Shown: piece by piece, positions 1-6,335 of the stretch | Position numbering within the stretch: the first letter of the stretch is position 1 | How the letters are laid out: each line of letters opens with the position of its first letter | Source: DAOTXL01 sp034434895 | GTDB taxonomy: Bacteria > Chloroflexota > Anaerolineae > JAAYZQ01 | Length of the DNA stretch: 8,751 nucleotides | Direction: 5' to 3' | NCBI GenBank assembly: GCA_034434895.1 | Contig: DAOTYI010000014.1 | Coordinates: 1 to 8,751, forward strand | Position numbers and translations under genes: made by a program | The notes under the pieces: generated by a model | Seen by the model: the letters and a program-made list of their open reading frames with translations, nothing else | Databases searched by the model: none | Told to the model about the DNA's origin: nothing

Positions 1-1792
1 GGCCGGGAGTGGGGGTCGGGGTGGGCCCCGGCGGAGTGGGCGACGGAGTGGGCGTGGGACCCCCGATGATCGTGCAGGTCTGCACCGACACCTCATCCAG
101 GTAAAAGGCGGCCACACCGCTGCCATCGGCATCGTTGTAGACGTTAAAGTAGACCTGCACCGTCTGGCCGGCGTAGGCACTCAGGTCGTAGACCATCTGC
201 GTCCAGGTCGCGGTGTTGACATTGGTGCGCATCAGGATGGCCAGCAGGTGATCCGTCTCATCCAACAGCAGGCACTCCTGCCGGTCGCCGGCATCCAGCC
301 CGGAGAGGGGGTAGTACCAGAAGGTCAGCGTGGCGGTGTAGGTGTTCGCCGGCAGGGTGATCGTCTGCCGCACCGAGGAATAGCTGCGCACATCTGCCTC
401 GCCCAGCTTGATGCCCAGCAGCATGGAGCGGCTGCCGCTGTGGGCGCGCTCGGTGGTATACCGGGCCGGACGCGGCGTCGAGCCGATGACCCAGGCATCG
501 TCTGTCTCAAAACTCCCGTTTTGAATCTGCTCCTGACAGACAGGAACAGGAGGCGGGAGATAGCGCTTCATAATGATCGGCAGGTATAACCGGGTCATGC
601 CCGGCGCCCGGAAACGGACCGTCGTCGAATCGCAGGCCGGGCCGGCGCAGGCTTCCACCTGCGCAATGCCGGGGGTGATGGCCGAGGTCAGGGTAATGGT
701 CGCCACCCCATCATGGGTCAGAGCCGTGCCGGTGAGAGCCTCAGCCGCCTGAACCCTCAGGCCGGGAAAGCTGCCCAGGGTGGTGGTCAAGAGGACCACT
801 GTGCCATCCTCCACCGGTTCGCCCAGCCCGTTCAGCACCCCGGCGGTCAGGGTCGAAGTGGACACCCCATCGGCCAGGATGACCGTCGGGCTGGCCGTCA
901 GGGTCAGGGTCAGAGGGCCGGCCGTGACAAAGCGGACCGTCGTCGAATCGCAGGCCAGGCCGGCACAGGCTTCCACCTGCGCAATGCCGGGGGTGATGGC
1001 CGAGGTCAGGGTGACGGTCGCCACCCCACCCTCCGTCAGACAGGCCCCGTTGCGGTCATGACCATAGAGGCGAAAGGCGTCCACCACCAGGTAGGAGCCG
1101 GACGAGGCCGGGTTTTGCAACCCGGTGACCACCACCTCGGCCAGGTGCGGCGCGTAGGGCAGGTCGGCGGCGATCAACTCCTCCTGCTGGTAGAGCACAC
1201 CGGGCGAGTAGGTGTCCACCGCCCGGTAAAACTGACCATCCAGGTAGAGATGGGCGATGCCGGCATTGAACTGCTTCTGAAACAGAACCGCCACCCCCGT
1301 GCCGGTGAAGGGATAGGTCACCCTGTCCAACACCCCGTCCGAGTAGACACCCCCACCCCCACTGGCCTGCGGGTCGCTGTAGGGCACCCACGTGCCCACC
1401 TTGCCCACCTCGTCGCTCTCCGCCTCGACGGTCATCGTCCCGGTGGGCAGGGGGGTGGTCGTCAGCCCACCGGGAAAGCTGCCCAGGGTGGTGGTCAGGA
1501 TGACCACCGTCCCATCCTCCACCGGGTCGCCCAGCCCGTCCACCACCCCGGCGGTCAGGGTCGAGGTAGACACCCCATCGGCCAGGAGAACCGTCGGGCT
1601 GGCCGTCAGGGTCAGGATCAGGGGAGGGTTGCCGTCCAGGGTCCAATCTGCCGGCGCCGGGATCGGCCTGCCGGTGCCGGTGGCCGTCGCAGGGTGGAGG
1701 GTCAGCACCAGTCCAACCAGCAGGAGCCACAACAGCGCCGCCAGGCCGATACCTGCCCATCGTCGCTTGATAGGTTCTGTTTGAAACTCCAC
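1..1792 (-). CDS. Secreted multidomain surface protein, partial (two Big_1-like Ig repeats, inserted beta-sandwich domain, CBM-like domain)
   Basis: The frame is open from a GTG at 1792 to the window edge (597 codons; the C-terminus is outside). The GTG start is chosen because GAGGAGGTG lies 4 nt upstream and the nearby ATG (1806-1808) is out of frame. Residues 9-37 are a signal peptide: KRRW, a long Leu/Ala core, then ATA. Residues 58-108 plus 252-288 make one Big_1-like (invasin-type) Ig repeat, and 294-344 plus 358-394 a second, near-identical one. Between the halves of the first lies a ~130-residue beta-sandwich-like domain with YSDPQASGGG and LYLDGQFYRAVDTYSPG. Residue 399 onward has MTRLYLPIIMKRY, resembling the YLPLVMK segments common in Chloroflexota exported proteins. 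Residues 419-573 look like a CBM4_9/MAM-type jelly roll, starting at NGSFET. A Pro/Thr linker begins at 579. The role is inferred as adhesion or glycan binding at the cell surface; no catalytic motif is visible. Domain names rest on motif reading, not a profile search. Confidence -1.
   Translation of the reverse strand, partial: MEFQTEPIKRRWAGIGLAALLWLLLVGLVLTLHPATATGTGRPIPAPADWTLDGNPPLILTLTASPTVLLADGVSTSTLTAGVVDGLGDPVEDGTVVILTTTLGSFPGGLTTTPLPTGTMTVEAESDEVGKVGTWVPYSDPQASGGGGVYSDGVLDRVTYPFTGTGVAVLFQKQFNAGIAHLYLDGQFYRAVDTYSPGVLYQQEELIAADLPYAPHLAEVVVTGLQNPASSGSYLVVDAFRLYGHDRNGACLTEGGVATVTLTSAITPGIAQVEACAGLACDSTTVRFVTAGPLTLTLTASPTVILADGVSTSTLTAGVLNGLGEPVEDGTVVLLTTTLGSFPGLRVQAAEALTGTALTHDGVATITLTSAITPGIAQVEACAGPACDSTTVRFRAPGMTRLYLPIIMKRYLPPPVPVCQEQIQNGSFETDDAWVIGSTPRPARYTTERAHSGSRSMLLGIKLGEADVRSYSSVRQTITLPANTYTATLTFWYYPLSGLDAGDRQECLLLDETDHLLAILMRTNVNTATWTQMVYDLSAYAGQTVQVYFNVYNDADGSGVAAFYLDEVSVQTCTIIGGPTPTPSPTPPGPTPTPTPG
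611..721 (-). repeat. Big_1 repeat 2, second half (coding direct repeat)
   Basis: Codons 358-394, the partner of 929-1039. It is followed directly by the MTRLYLPIIMKRY segment and the CBM-like domain. Confidence -1.
761..913 (-). repeat. Big_1 repeat 2, first half (coding direct repeat)
   Basis: Codons 294-344, the partner of 1469-1621. This copy is continuous with its second half through a 13-residue loop (345-357), and so shows the uninterrupted form of the domain. Confidence -1.
929..1039 (-). repeat. Big_1 repeat 1, second half (coding direct repeat)
   Basis: Codons 252-288. They match codons 358-394 (611-721) at 33 of 37 residues by my count; both carry TLTSAITPGIAQVEACAG and ACDSTTVRF. 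This half is separated from its first half by 429 bp (1040-1468), whereas the second copy has only 39 bp (722-760) in that place. Confidence -1.
1469..1621 (-). repeat. Big_1 repeat 1, first half (coding direct repeat)
   Basis: Codons 58-108 of the surface protein. They are nearly identical to codons 294-344 (761-913): 45 of 51 residues match by my count, sharing LTASPTV, DGVSTSTLTAG and PVEDGTVV, and ending LTTTLGSFPG. The nucleotide match is also high, including most third codon positions, which suggests recent duplication or gene conversion. Confidence -1.
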
Positions 1793-1796
1793 TTTT

Positions 1797-1805
1797 CACC
1801 TCCTC
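1797..1805 (-). promoter_or_regulatory. Strong Shine-Dalgarno of the surface protein
   Basis: On the minus strand the sequence reads GAGGAGGTG, then AAAA, then GTG. This near-perfect anti-16S match decides the GTG at 1792 as the start; no in-frame ATG lies nearby. Confidence -1.
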
Positions 1806-1929
1806 ATGGATTGGCGATGCTCCTGAAGGTTCGGGCCGGGGAATCAGGAAGGAGCAGCCGGAAATTCCCGGATTCACCTTCCCATACCGGGCCTTTCACG
1901 GCTCAAAGCGGGTCTATGACCAGATGCCC

Positions 1930-1948
1930 GGCAGGTCACAGACCTGCC
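1930..1948. repeat. Perfect short palindrome, 8-bp arms
   Basis: GGCAGGTC, ACA, GACCTGCC. The arms match perfectly around a 3-nt loop. No T-run follows on either strand, so it is not a typical terminator. It lies in the inferred leader of gene 1 and could be an RNA hairpin or a dispersed genomic palindrome. Confidence -1.
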
Positions 1949-1981
1949 AGGAGCAAAAGGGACCCATCGAGTCCTGTCTCT

Positions 1982-1987
1982 ATTATA
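1982..1987 (-). promoter_or_regulatory. Candidate -10 box for the surface protein gene
   Basis: Perfect TATAAT on the minus strand. There is no convincing -35 at 16-18 bp; the expected place falls on the left arm of the 2008-2039 palindrome, so an activator or repressor may act there. Moderate to low confidence, because a lone hexamer can occur by chance. Confidence -1.
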
Positions 1988-2007
1988 TGCCAGGCAGCAG
2001 GGGAGGG

Positions 2008-2043
2008 ATACCCTCCTTTCAGAGGATGTTGGAGGGTATTTTT
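2008..2043 (+). terminator. Hairpin with T-run, terminator-like on the plus strand
   Basis: ATACCCTCC (2008-2016) and GGAGGGTAT (2031-2039) form a perfect 9-bp stem with a 14-nt loop, followed by TTTT. The orientation suits rightward transcription, yet no plus-strand gene ends here. It may stop antisense transcription coming through gene 1. It may instead be an operator or dispersed palindrome, since it overlaps the -35 region of gene 1 and shares TACCCTCC/GGAGGGTA arms with the palindrome at 8629-8695. Confidence -1.
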
Positions 2044-2071
2044 CCGACCCCTGGGGTGTAGGCCACAGGGG

Positions 2072-2176
2072 TAAGAGCTAGTCTGAAAAGCTCACCACAA
2101 AGACACAAAGAAAACGAAGGAAACGAGTAAAAACCGCATGGTGCCCTTGTGTGTCTTGTTTTCAGACAAGCTCTAA
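2072..2176. mobile_element. MITE-like element, copy 1 (~105 bp)
   Basis: The ends are imperfect inverted repeats, 16 of 18 bases by hand: TAAGAGCTAGTCTGAAAA at 2072-2089 and the complement of TTTTCAGACAAGCTCTAA at 2159-2176. Inside the left end is CACCACAAAGACACAAAG, a purine-rich motif like those seen in dispersed intergenic repeats of many bacteria. The interior is AT-richer than the surroundings and has no coding capacity. TAAGAG occurs at both edges (2072-2077, 2174-2179) and may be a target duplication, though the inverted repeat makes this ambiguous. Confidence -1.
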
Positions 2177-2201
2177 GAGAGGAGGTTCAGGGTTTGTGCT
2201 G

Positions 2202-2304
2202 ATAGCTTGTCTGAAAAGTCTACCACGAAAGGCGCGCGGAACAAAGAAATGAGAGGAAGCTGACAGAAATTCTTTGTGTCCTTAGTGGTTTTCAGACCGG
2301 CTCT
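2202..2304. mobile_element. MITE-like element, copy 2 (~103 bp), overlapping a gene 3' end
   Basis: Left end AGCTTGTCTGAAAA at 2204-2217; right end at 2289-2304, whose complement is AGAGCCGGTCTGAAAA. As in copy 1, GTCTGAAAA at each end is followed inward by CCAC-AAGG/ACACAAAG-type sequence. The copies are 25 bp apart and of almost equal length but differ strongly inside. The right end covers the stop codon and last ~6 codons of the peptidase gene. Confidence -1.
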
Positions 2305-4192
2305 GAGGCCGGCGGTCGGTCATCCGCCATTGCCCGCCCGATTGTTCAAACTGTACGGTAAAGAGTTGCCCATCGCCACCAAAACTGCCCCAGGCCACCC
2401 TGGCATGGAGCGCGATCACCCCCTGGGCGTGCAGGCCATCGTCGGCCAGGTCCAGCCGCACCAGCTCCTGCCGCCAGGCGACAAAGGGTGGGCCGAGCGC
2501 CTCCGCCACCGCCTCATCCCCGGCCAGGGCCGAATCTGGAGCCAGGGTGGCCCGGTAGGCGCGGGCGTCGGCGCGGAGCAGGGCCCGGTCCTGCGCCGCC
2601 AGCAGGTCCACAATGGCCCGTCTGGCCGCCAGCGAGGGGCGATCCAGGCCGCCGTCGGCCTCAAGGCCGGCCTCCACATCGTCCAGGAGTGCCGCTGCGC
2701 CGGCCAGATCGCCCCGGTGCAGCCGTTCCTGAGCGGCGATGAGTGCCGTTTCCAGCACCAGGTTGGCCGGCGACCCGGCGCGGTGCAGGAAGATTTTGAG
2801 TGTATCGCTGGTCCATTCGGCCGGCGGTCTGTCGGGCAGGATGCGGGCATCGGGGTCCATCCGGGTCTGATAGCGGCGCATCAACTCAAAGGCGCGCACC
2901 TCCAGGTGCCAGGCTTTGGCCTGCTCCGGTGTAGGCGACAGGCCGGCCAGGTAGCCCCGCCACTCAGCTTCCAGCCCGGCGTAGCTCTGGCCATACAGCC
3001 GCTGCACCAGAGCTTCGTCGTGAGCCGCCTGGCCGGTAGCCAGCCCGTACAGCTCTTTCAAAGTTTCCACCCCGTTCCGCTCCACCAGGAACTTGACGAA
3101 AGAGCCTGCCTCCAGATAGGAAGTTTCGTGCTGAAAGTCGTAGAACGGCCCGGCACGCAGGTCGGCCAACGGCAGATAGTCGTCGGAGGCAGCGACCACC
3201 GCAGCCCACAGGTCCAGCGGTTCGCGGCGGTAGTGGCCGTCGCTGGCCCACACAGCCAGCCCCTCGACCAGCACGCCGTCGGGGCCACCTTCCTCTGCTT
3301 TGGGCTGGAGCAGGTCCTGGGCCAGGGCATGGGTCCCTTCGTGGGCAAAGTAGCTCCAGGTTTCGACACCGGTATAGTTGCGGTCCAGGTAGGAGATGAT
3401 CTGCACCTTGTCGCCGTAGGTCACCCCGCCCTGCCAGAAGACACGGGGCACCAGGTAGACGCTCATCTGGCCCTCGAATTCGACCTGGAGGGTGTTGCGG
3501 ACCTGGTCCAGGGCACCCTCGGCCACAACTCCGATCTGCGCCAGGTCCCGTTCGGCGGCCTCGCCGGGCACAAAGTAGAAGCGGTAGTGCTGTGTCTCCG
3601 ACAGGCCCCAGGTGAAGGGGAAGGGCAGCGGCTCTGGCGTCGGCGTGACGACCAGGGCCTGCAACGTCGGCCCCAGGGCAACGGTTCCACCGGCGCGGGC
3701 CGTCTCGCCGGCGGTATCGCGCACCAGCCACCAGTAGTCCAACTCGCCGGAGGCCAGCGTGGCCGTCAGGCCCTCCTGGGTGGCGTCGAGCCGGTAGCTG
3801 AAGGTCAGGTTGGCCGGCAGCGGGCCGGCGAAATGTCGGGGGGTGTGGCCGGCCTCGGTATCGTACCACAGGAGCAGTTCGGCCACAGCCCGGTCGGGCG
3901 GCACCTGGGCCGCCAGATGGAAGGTGACCGCCCGCGCTTCCTCGTCAGCCTCGGCGCTCAGGCGGGCGATGGTCGGCTGGCGGATGGCCGGCGTCGCCGT
4001 TGCCGCCGGTGTGGGTCGGGCGGGATTGGCAGCCGTGGACGCGGCCGTTGCGCCCGCCAGGTCGGGAGACAGCCTGGGGAGCTGCCACAATCCGACCAGC
4101 AACAAGGCGGTCAGACACAAGATCGCCGCCACCAGGGCCAGGAGGCGCCAGCGCGGCGAAGGGGGGGTCTGCTTCCCCATCTGCCAGGCCAT
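2282..4192 (-). CDS. Membrane-anchored gluzincin metallopeptidase (Peptidase_MA-like, HExxH)
   Basis: 636 residues. One N-terminal transmembrane helix (about 16-37, after a basic start) is followed by a Thr/Ala/Pro-rich linker (48-70), placing the rest outside the membrane. Residues ~72-182 look like an Ig/Fn3-type beta domain. The catalytic region spans ~198-415. HEGTH (284-288) gives the two zinc histidines and general base E285, and E310 in VLVEGLAVW is the likely third ligand, the usual spacing of Peptidase_MA-type gluzincins. Residues ~520-628 resemble an NTF2-like domain ending in GGQWRMTDR. The substrate is unknown; extracytoplasmic peptide hydrolysis is inferred. The ATG overlaps the nitroreductase stop as TAATG, implying translational coupling. 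It is the last gene of the operon. The C-terminal SRSENH and TAA come from a repeat element, so the original end may have been different. Confidence -1.
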   Translation of the reverse strand: MAWQMGKQTPPSPRWRLLALVAAILCLTALLLVGLWQLPRLSPDLAGATAASTAANPARPTPAATATPAIRQPTIARLSAEADEEARAVTFHLAAQVPPDRAVAELLLWYDTEAGHTPRHFAGPLPANLTFSYRLDATQEGLTATLASGELDYWWLVRDTAGETARAGGTVALGPTLQALVVTPTPEPLPFPFTWGLSETQHYRFYFVPGEAAERDLAQIGVVAEGALDQVRNTLQVEFEGQMSVYLVPRVFWQGGVTYGDKVQIISYLDRNYTGVETWSYFAHEGTHALAQDLLQPKAEEGGPDGVLVEGLAVWASDGHYRREPLDLWAAVVAASDDYLPLADLRAGPFYDFQHETSYLEAGSFVKFLVERNGVETLKELYGLATGQAAHDEALVQRLYGQSYAGLEAEWRGYLAGLSPTPEQAKAWHLEVRAFELMRRYQTRMDPDARILPDRPPAEWTSDTLKIFLHRAGSPANLVLETALIAAQERLHRGDLAGAAALLDDVEAGLEADGGLDRPSLAARRAIVDLLAAQDRALLRADARAYRATLAPDSALAGDEAVAEALGPPFVAWRQELVRLDLADDGLHAQGVIALHARVAWGSFGGDGQLFTVQFEQSGGQWRMTDRRPQSRSENH

Positions 4193-5058
4193 TACCCCTC
4201 GACCCAGCTCGCCGTATACTCGGTCAGGCTGTCGGGCAGTGCCAGGTCCGGTTCGTGAAAGACCCAGCGCCCCGCCAGCCCAGCCTGGCGAGCGGTCAGC
4301 TCAAAATGGCACAGGGCGATGCCCAGGTCCACCCGTTGCAGGTCGGCGACGACGAAGCGGCCATCTATGCCCTGGAGGTAGCCGGGGGTCCGTTGCAGGT
4401 AAAAATGCCAGACGCCGGCATCTCGGACCACACGCCACGGCTGCTTGTTGGAGGCCGAAGGCCCCCGGCGCACCATCTCCAGCGGACCGGCGTAGGCGCC
4501 GGCCGCTTCGGGGGGCAGCGGCCGACCAAATTGCCGGTCGAAGAACAGCCGCTCCCAGCCAAGCCGGTTGTCGGAACCCGCCTGGCGGCGGACAAGCCGG
4601 TCCACCAGGCCACGCCGGTCGGCGATATACCCCACGGCCGCGACACAGGGCATCACCTCGCCGGCCCGCAGTTCCATCCTGGCGGCAAAACCGCTCTTGT
4701 TGAAGGTGCCGCCCAGCCAACAGGTGCCCAGTCCCAGGTCGGTGGCCAGGAGGATCAACTCCTCCAGCCGATAGCCGAACTCCTCCAGATTCCTGTCCCC
4801 CTGGCCCATCGCCCCCAGGAGAAAGCCGGTTGCCCCCCGGATGAAACCGTAGGTGCCCAGCCCCCGCAGTTCCTGCGCCTCCCGGTCGGTCGCGGCAATG
4901 AGCCGAAAACGGAGTGGGGTGCCAAAGGGTCCAGCCTGGATGGCGGCTGCGGCCCCGGCCAGACGCCGCCGCACGCCGGGGTCGAGAGGATCAGGGCGAT
5001 AGGTTCTACAGGAGAAACGGCGTCGGATCAGTTCGGTTACAGGTTGGCTCCAGTTCAT
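4192..5058 (-). CDS. Nitroreductase-family flavoprotein, TM1586-like (single-chain, two half-domains)
   Basis: 288 residues, presumably cytoplasmic and FMN-binding; family members reduce nitro or other electron-poor compounds with NAD(P)H. RRFSCRTY (13-20) matches the N-terminal phosphate-binding RRSxRxF-type signature, and GLGTCWLGG (109-117) the mid-domain flavin loop. GPSASNKQPW (199-208) is the PSxxNxQPW signature that normally lies near residue 40, so the two signatures are spread over tandem halves. This fits the Thermotoga TM1586-like family (here 'TM' means Thermotoga maritima, not transmembrane; no membrane helix is seen). The ATG lies 3 nt after the M28 peptidase TGA, with the SD GGGAGG inside that gene's last codons, and its stop overlaps the next ATG. 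The natural substrate is not evident. Confidence -1.
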   Translation of the reverse strand: MNWSQPVTELIRRRFSCRTYRPDPLDPGVRRRLAGAAAAIQAGPFGTPLRFRLIAATDREAQELRGLGTYGFIRGATGFLLGAMGQGDRNLEEFGYRLEELILLATDLGLGTCWLGGTFNKSGFAARMELRAGEVMPCVAAVGYIADRRGLVDRLVRRQAGSDNRLGWERLFFDRQFGRPLPPEAAGAYAGPLEMVRRGPSASNKQPWRVVRDAGVWHFYLQRTPGYLQGIDGRFVVADLQRVDLGIALCHFELTARQAGLAGRWVFHEPDLALPDSLTEYTASWVEG

Positions 5059-5061
5059 CTT

Positions 5062-6261
5062 TCAGCCTCCCATTCTGTCGATCTCTTGCAGAATTTGCCA
5101 GGTAAAAAGGTGGGTGTCGGCCAGGGTTTGTGGGTCCACATGGGCCGGTGTATCGGCCATCTGGTGCCAGTGCATGGCCTGGTCGGAGCCTGGCGAGGGG
5201 AGGGCGTCAATCGTCAGGGCGATCAGGCCGCGCCGGGTGGCGACCAGGGCGTCGGTGTAGGCGATGCCCACATGCTCGCCGACCTGGAGTTCGGGCCGGG
5301 CAGCGGCCGCCCGGCGGGCCAGTTCCAGGGCACGGGGATGGGTCCGGCGCTTGAGGATCAGGCCGTCGGCGGTCAGGACCTTCACCTGGCCCAGTCCCAC
5401 CTGGTCGAGGATGACGTACACAGCCTGGCCGCCCAGTTCAGCCGCATGGGCGTCGAGGAAGGCCGCGATGCCGTAAGCAGCCACTTCCTCACAGCCGGTG
5501 AAGGCCAGCCACACCGCGGTATGGGCCAGCGGTTCCTCCCTCAGCCGCCCGGCCAGCTCCAAAATGACCCCCACGCCGGAGGCGTTGTCGTTGGCGCCGG
5601 GCGAAAAGGGGGTGAAATCGGCGTGGAGGCACAGGACCAGGGCAAAGATCTCCATCGCCGCGGCGGCCAGCCCGAGCCAGCGCACCCACATCCAGCCGAG
5701 TGCCGCGCCCAGGGTGCAGGCAGCCGCTCCCACGACCATGCTGGCGAACGCCCCACCCACCAGCAGGCCAAAGAGGGTGTGCCAGGTGGGGGAGGAGTAG
5801 AAGATCGGCGTGCGGTGGGTATCCAGGTGGGCGCAGAGCACAACGCGCTGCCGCACCTGGTCCCTGGCCGGGATGATCCCCACAGCATTCTGGCTATCGG
5901 CCCTGGGCAACAGCCAGCGCATCCAGTTGGTGGCCAGGTCGGTCTCGGCCAGCATACCCCAGGCACCCAGGCCGCTGAGCAGCGCCGCTCCGGCCATGCC
6001 CCACCGCCCGTCCAGGAGCCAGAGGGCCAGTGTGCCCAGCAGCGCGGCGGTGAAGGCCAGGGCGTAAGGCCGGTAGGTGGACGGCGCTCCCCTGTACGGC
6101 TCCAGGCGCACCTGCTGGACGCCCAGGGCGCGCATCTGTTCGGCCACATATTCGGCCGCCTGGCGCTCAGCCGGCGTGCAGCTTCCCCGCCCGCCGATCT
6201 CTTCCGCCAGATAACGGATATATTCCATCGCTCGCTGTCCATCCTGTTCCGATTGGCCCAT
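5062..6261 (-). CDS. M28-family zinc metallopeptidase with internal membrane helices
   Basis: 399 residues from the ATG at 6261; a second in-frame ATG at 6228 (residue 12) is the alternative start. The frame stays open far upstream, but homology-like sequence begins only at EYIRYLAEEIGGRGS, the usual M28 opening. Expected di-zinc residues are present: H145 and D147 (CAHLDTH), D225 (GANDNASG), E258-E259 (TGCEEV), D286 (ILDQVG) and H366 (HQMADT). Four hydrophobic helices (~66-84, 88-105, 162-187, 194-213) interrupt the fold, two before HxD and two between HxD and the bridging Asp. The enzyme is therefore probably membrane-embedded; aminopeptidase or related peptide hydrolysis is inferred from family. 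First gene of a three-gene operon with its own promoter at 6301-6329. Function confidence is high for M28, low for substrate. Confidence -1.
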   Translation of the reverse strand: MGQSEQDGQRAMEYIRYLAEEIGGRGSCTPAERQAAEYVAEQMRALGVQQVRLEPYRGAPSTYRPYALAFTAALLGTLALWLLDGRWGMAGAALLSGLGAWGMLAETDLATNWMRWLLPRADSQNAVGIIPARDQVRQRVVLCAHLDTHRTPIFYSSPTWHTLFGLLVGGAFASMVVGAAACTLGAALGWMWVRWLGLAAAAMEIFALVLCLHADFTPFSPGANDNASGVGVILELAGRLREEPLAHTAVWLAFTGCEEVAAYGIAAFLDAHAAELGGQAVYVILDQVGLGQVKVLTADGLILKRRTHPRALELARRAAAARPELQVGEHVGIAYTDALVATRRGLIALTIDALPSPGSDQAMHWHQMADTPAHVDPQTLADTHLFTWQILQEIDRMGG

Positions 6262-6290
6262 GCTCCCCTGCTCCCTGCTCCCCTGCTCCT
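6261..6290. repeat. Short tandem repeat TGCTCCC(C) at the M28 peptidase start
   Basis: Units TGCTCCCC, TGCTCCC, TGCTCCCC, TGCTCCT (8, 7, 8, 7 bp) run directly up to the ATG on the minus strand, where they read GGGGAGCA/GGGAGCA. They supply the purine-rich ribosome-binding stretch. Gain or loss of a unit would shift the number and spacing of SD-like sequences. Confidence -1.
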
Positions 6291-6300
6291 CTGCCCCCTG

Positions 6301-6329
6301 ATTATAACCTGTCTGTCGCCAACCGGCAA
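6301..6329 (-). promoter_or_regulatory. Promoter of the M28-nitroreductase-peptidase operon
   Basis: On the minus strand: TTGCCG (6329-6324), a 17-bp spacer, then a perfect TATAAT (6306-6301). Transcription would start near 6294, giving a ~33-nt leader made largely of the TGCTCCC repeat. Confidence -1.
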
Positions 6330-6335
6330 ATTGCC
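6325..6335. promoter_or_regulatory. Palindrome formed by the two abutting -35 boxes
   Basis: GGCAA, A, TTGCC: a perfect 5-bp inverted repeat made of the two divergent -35 hexamers, which are 1 bp apart. Polymerase could not occupy both at once. A regulator bound here would affect both directions. Confidence -1.

Larger units (their letters stand above)
1793..1975 (-). other. Long structured 5' leader of the surface protein gene
   Basis: If the TATAAT at 1982-1987 is the -10 box, the transcript has a ~180-nt leader. It could fold several hairpins: the perfect 8-bp GGCAGGTC/GACCTGCC palindrome at 1930-1948, CCGGAAATTCCCGG at 1858-1871, and TCCTGA (1821-1826) pairing with TCAGGA (1844-1849). 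I do not recognise a known riboswitch class in it. Confidence -1.

Noticed and set aside
1056..1877. Minus-strand ATG frame overlapping the surface protein gene
   Set aside because: Wrong frame: composition is Pro/Gly/Arg-rich and it runs through the repeat domains that read sensibly from the GTG at 1792.
1793..1975. Known riboswitch in the surface protein leader
   Set aside because: Looked for c-di-GMP-I-like features; only short fragments resembling the motif, without the required paired layout.
713..2074. Long plus-strand open frame opposite the surface protein
   Set aside because: Its translation is low-complexity Gly/Arg/Gln/His with no domain signature; the minus strand encodes recognisable domains with a signal peptide and SD.
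2072..2304. CRISPR array
   Set aside because: Only two units with inverted-repeat ends and no regularly spaced direct repeats; no cas genes.
2276..4258. 660-codon plus-strand frame opposite the HExxH peptidase
   Set aside because: Shadow frame of GC-rich coding DNA; the minus strand shows the anchor, zinc motif and operon overlaps.
4192..5058. Reading 'TM nitroreductase' as a membrane protein
   Set aside because: No hydrophobic membrane helix is present; the family name refers to Thermotoga maritima TM1586.
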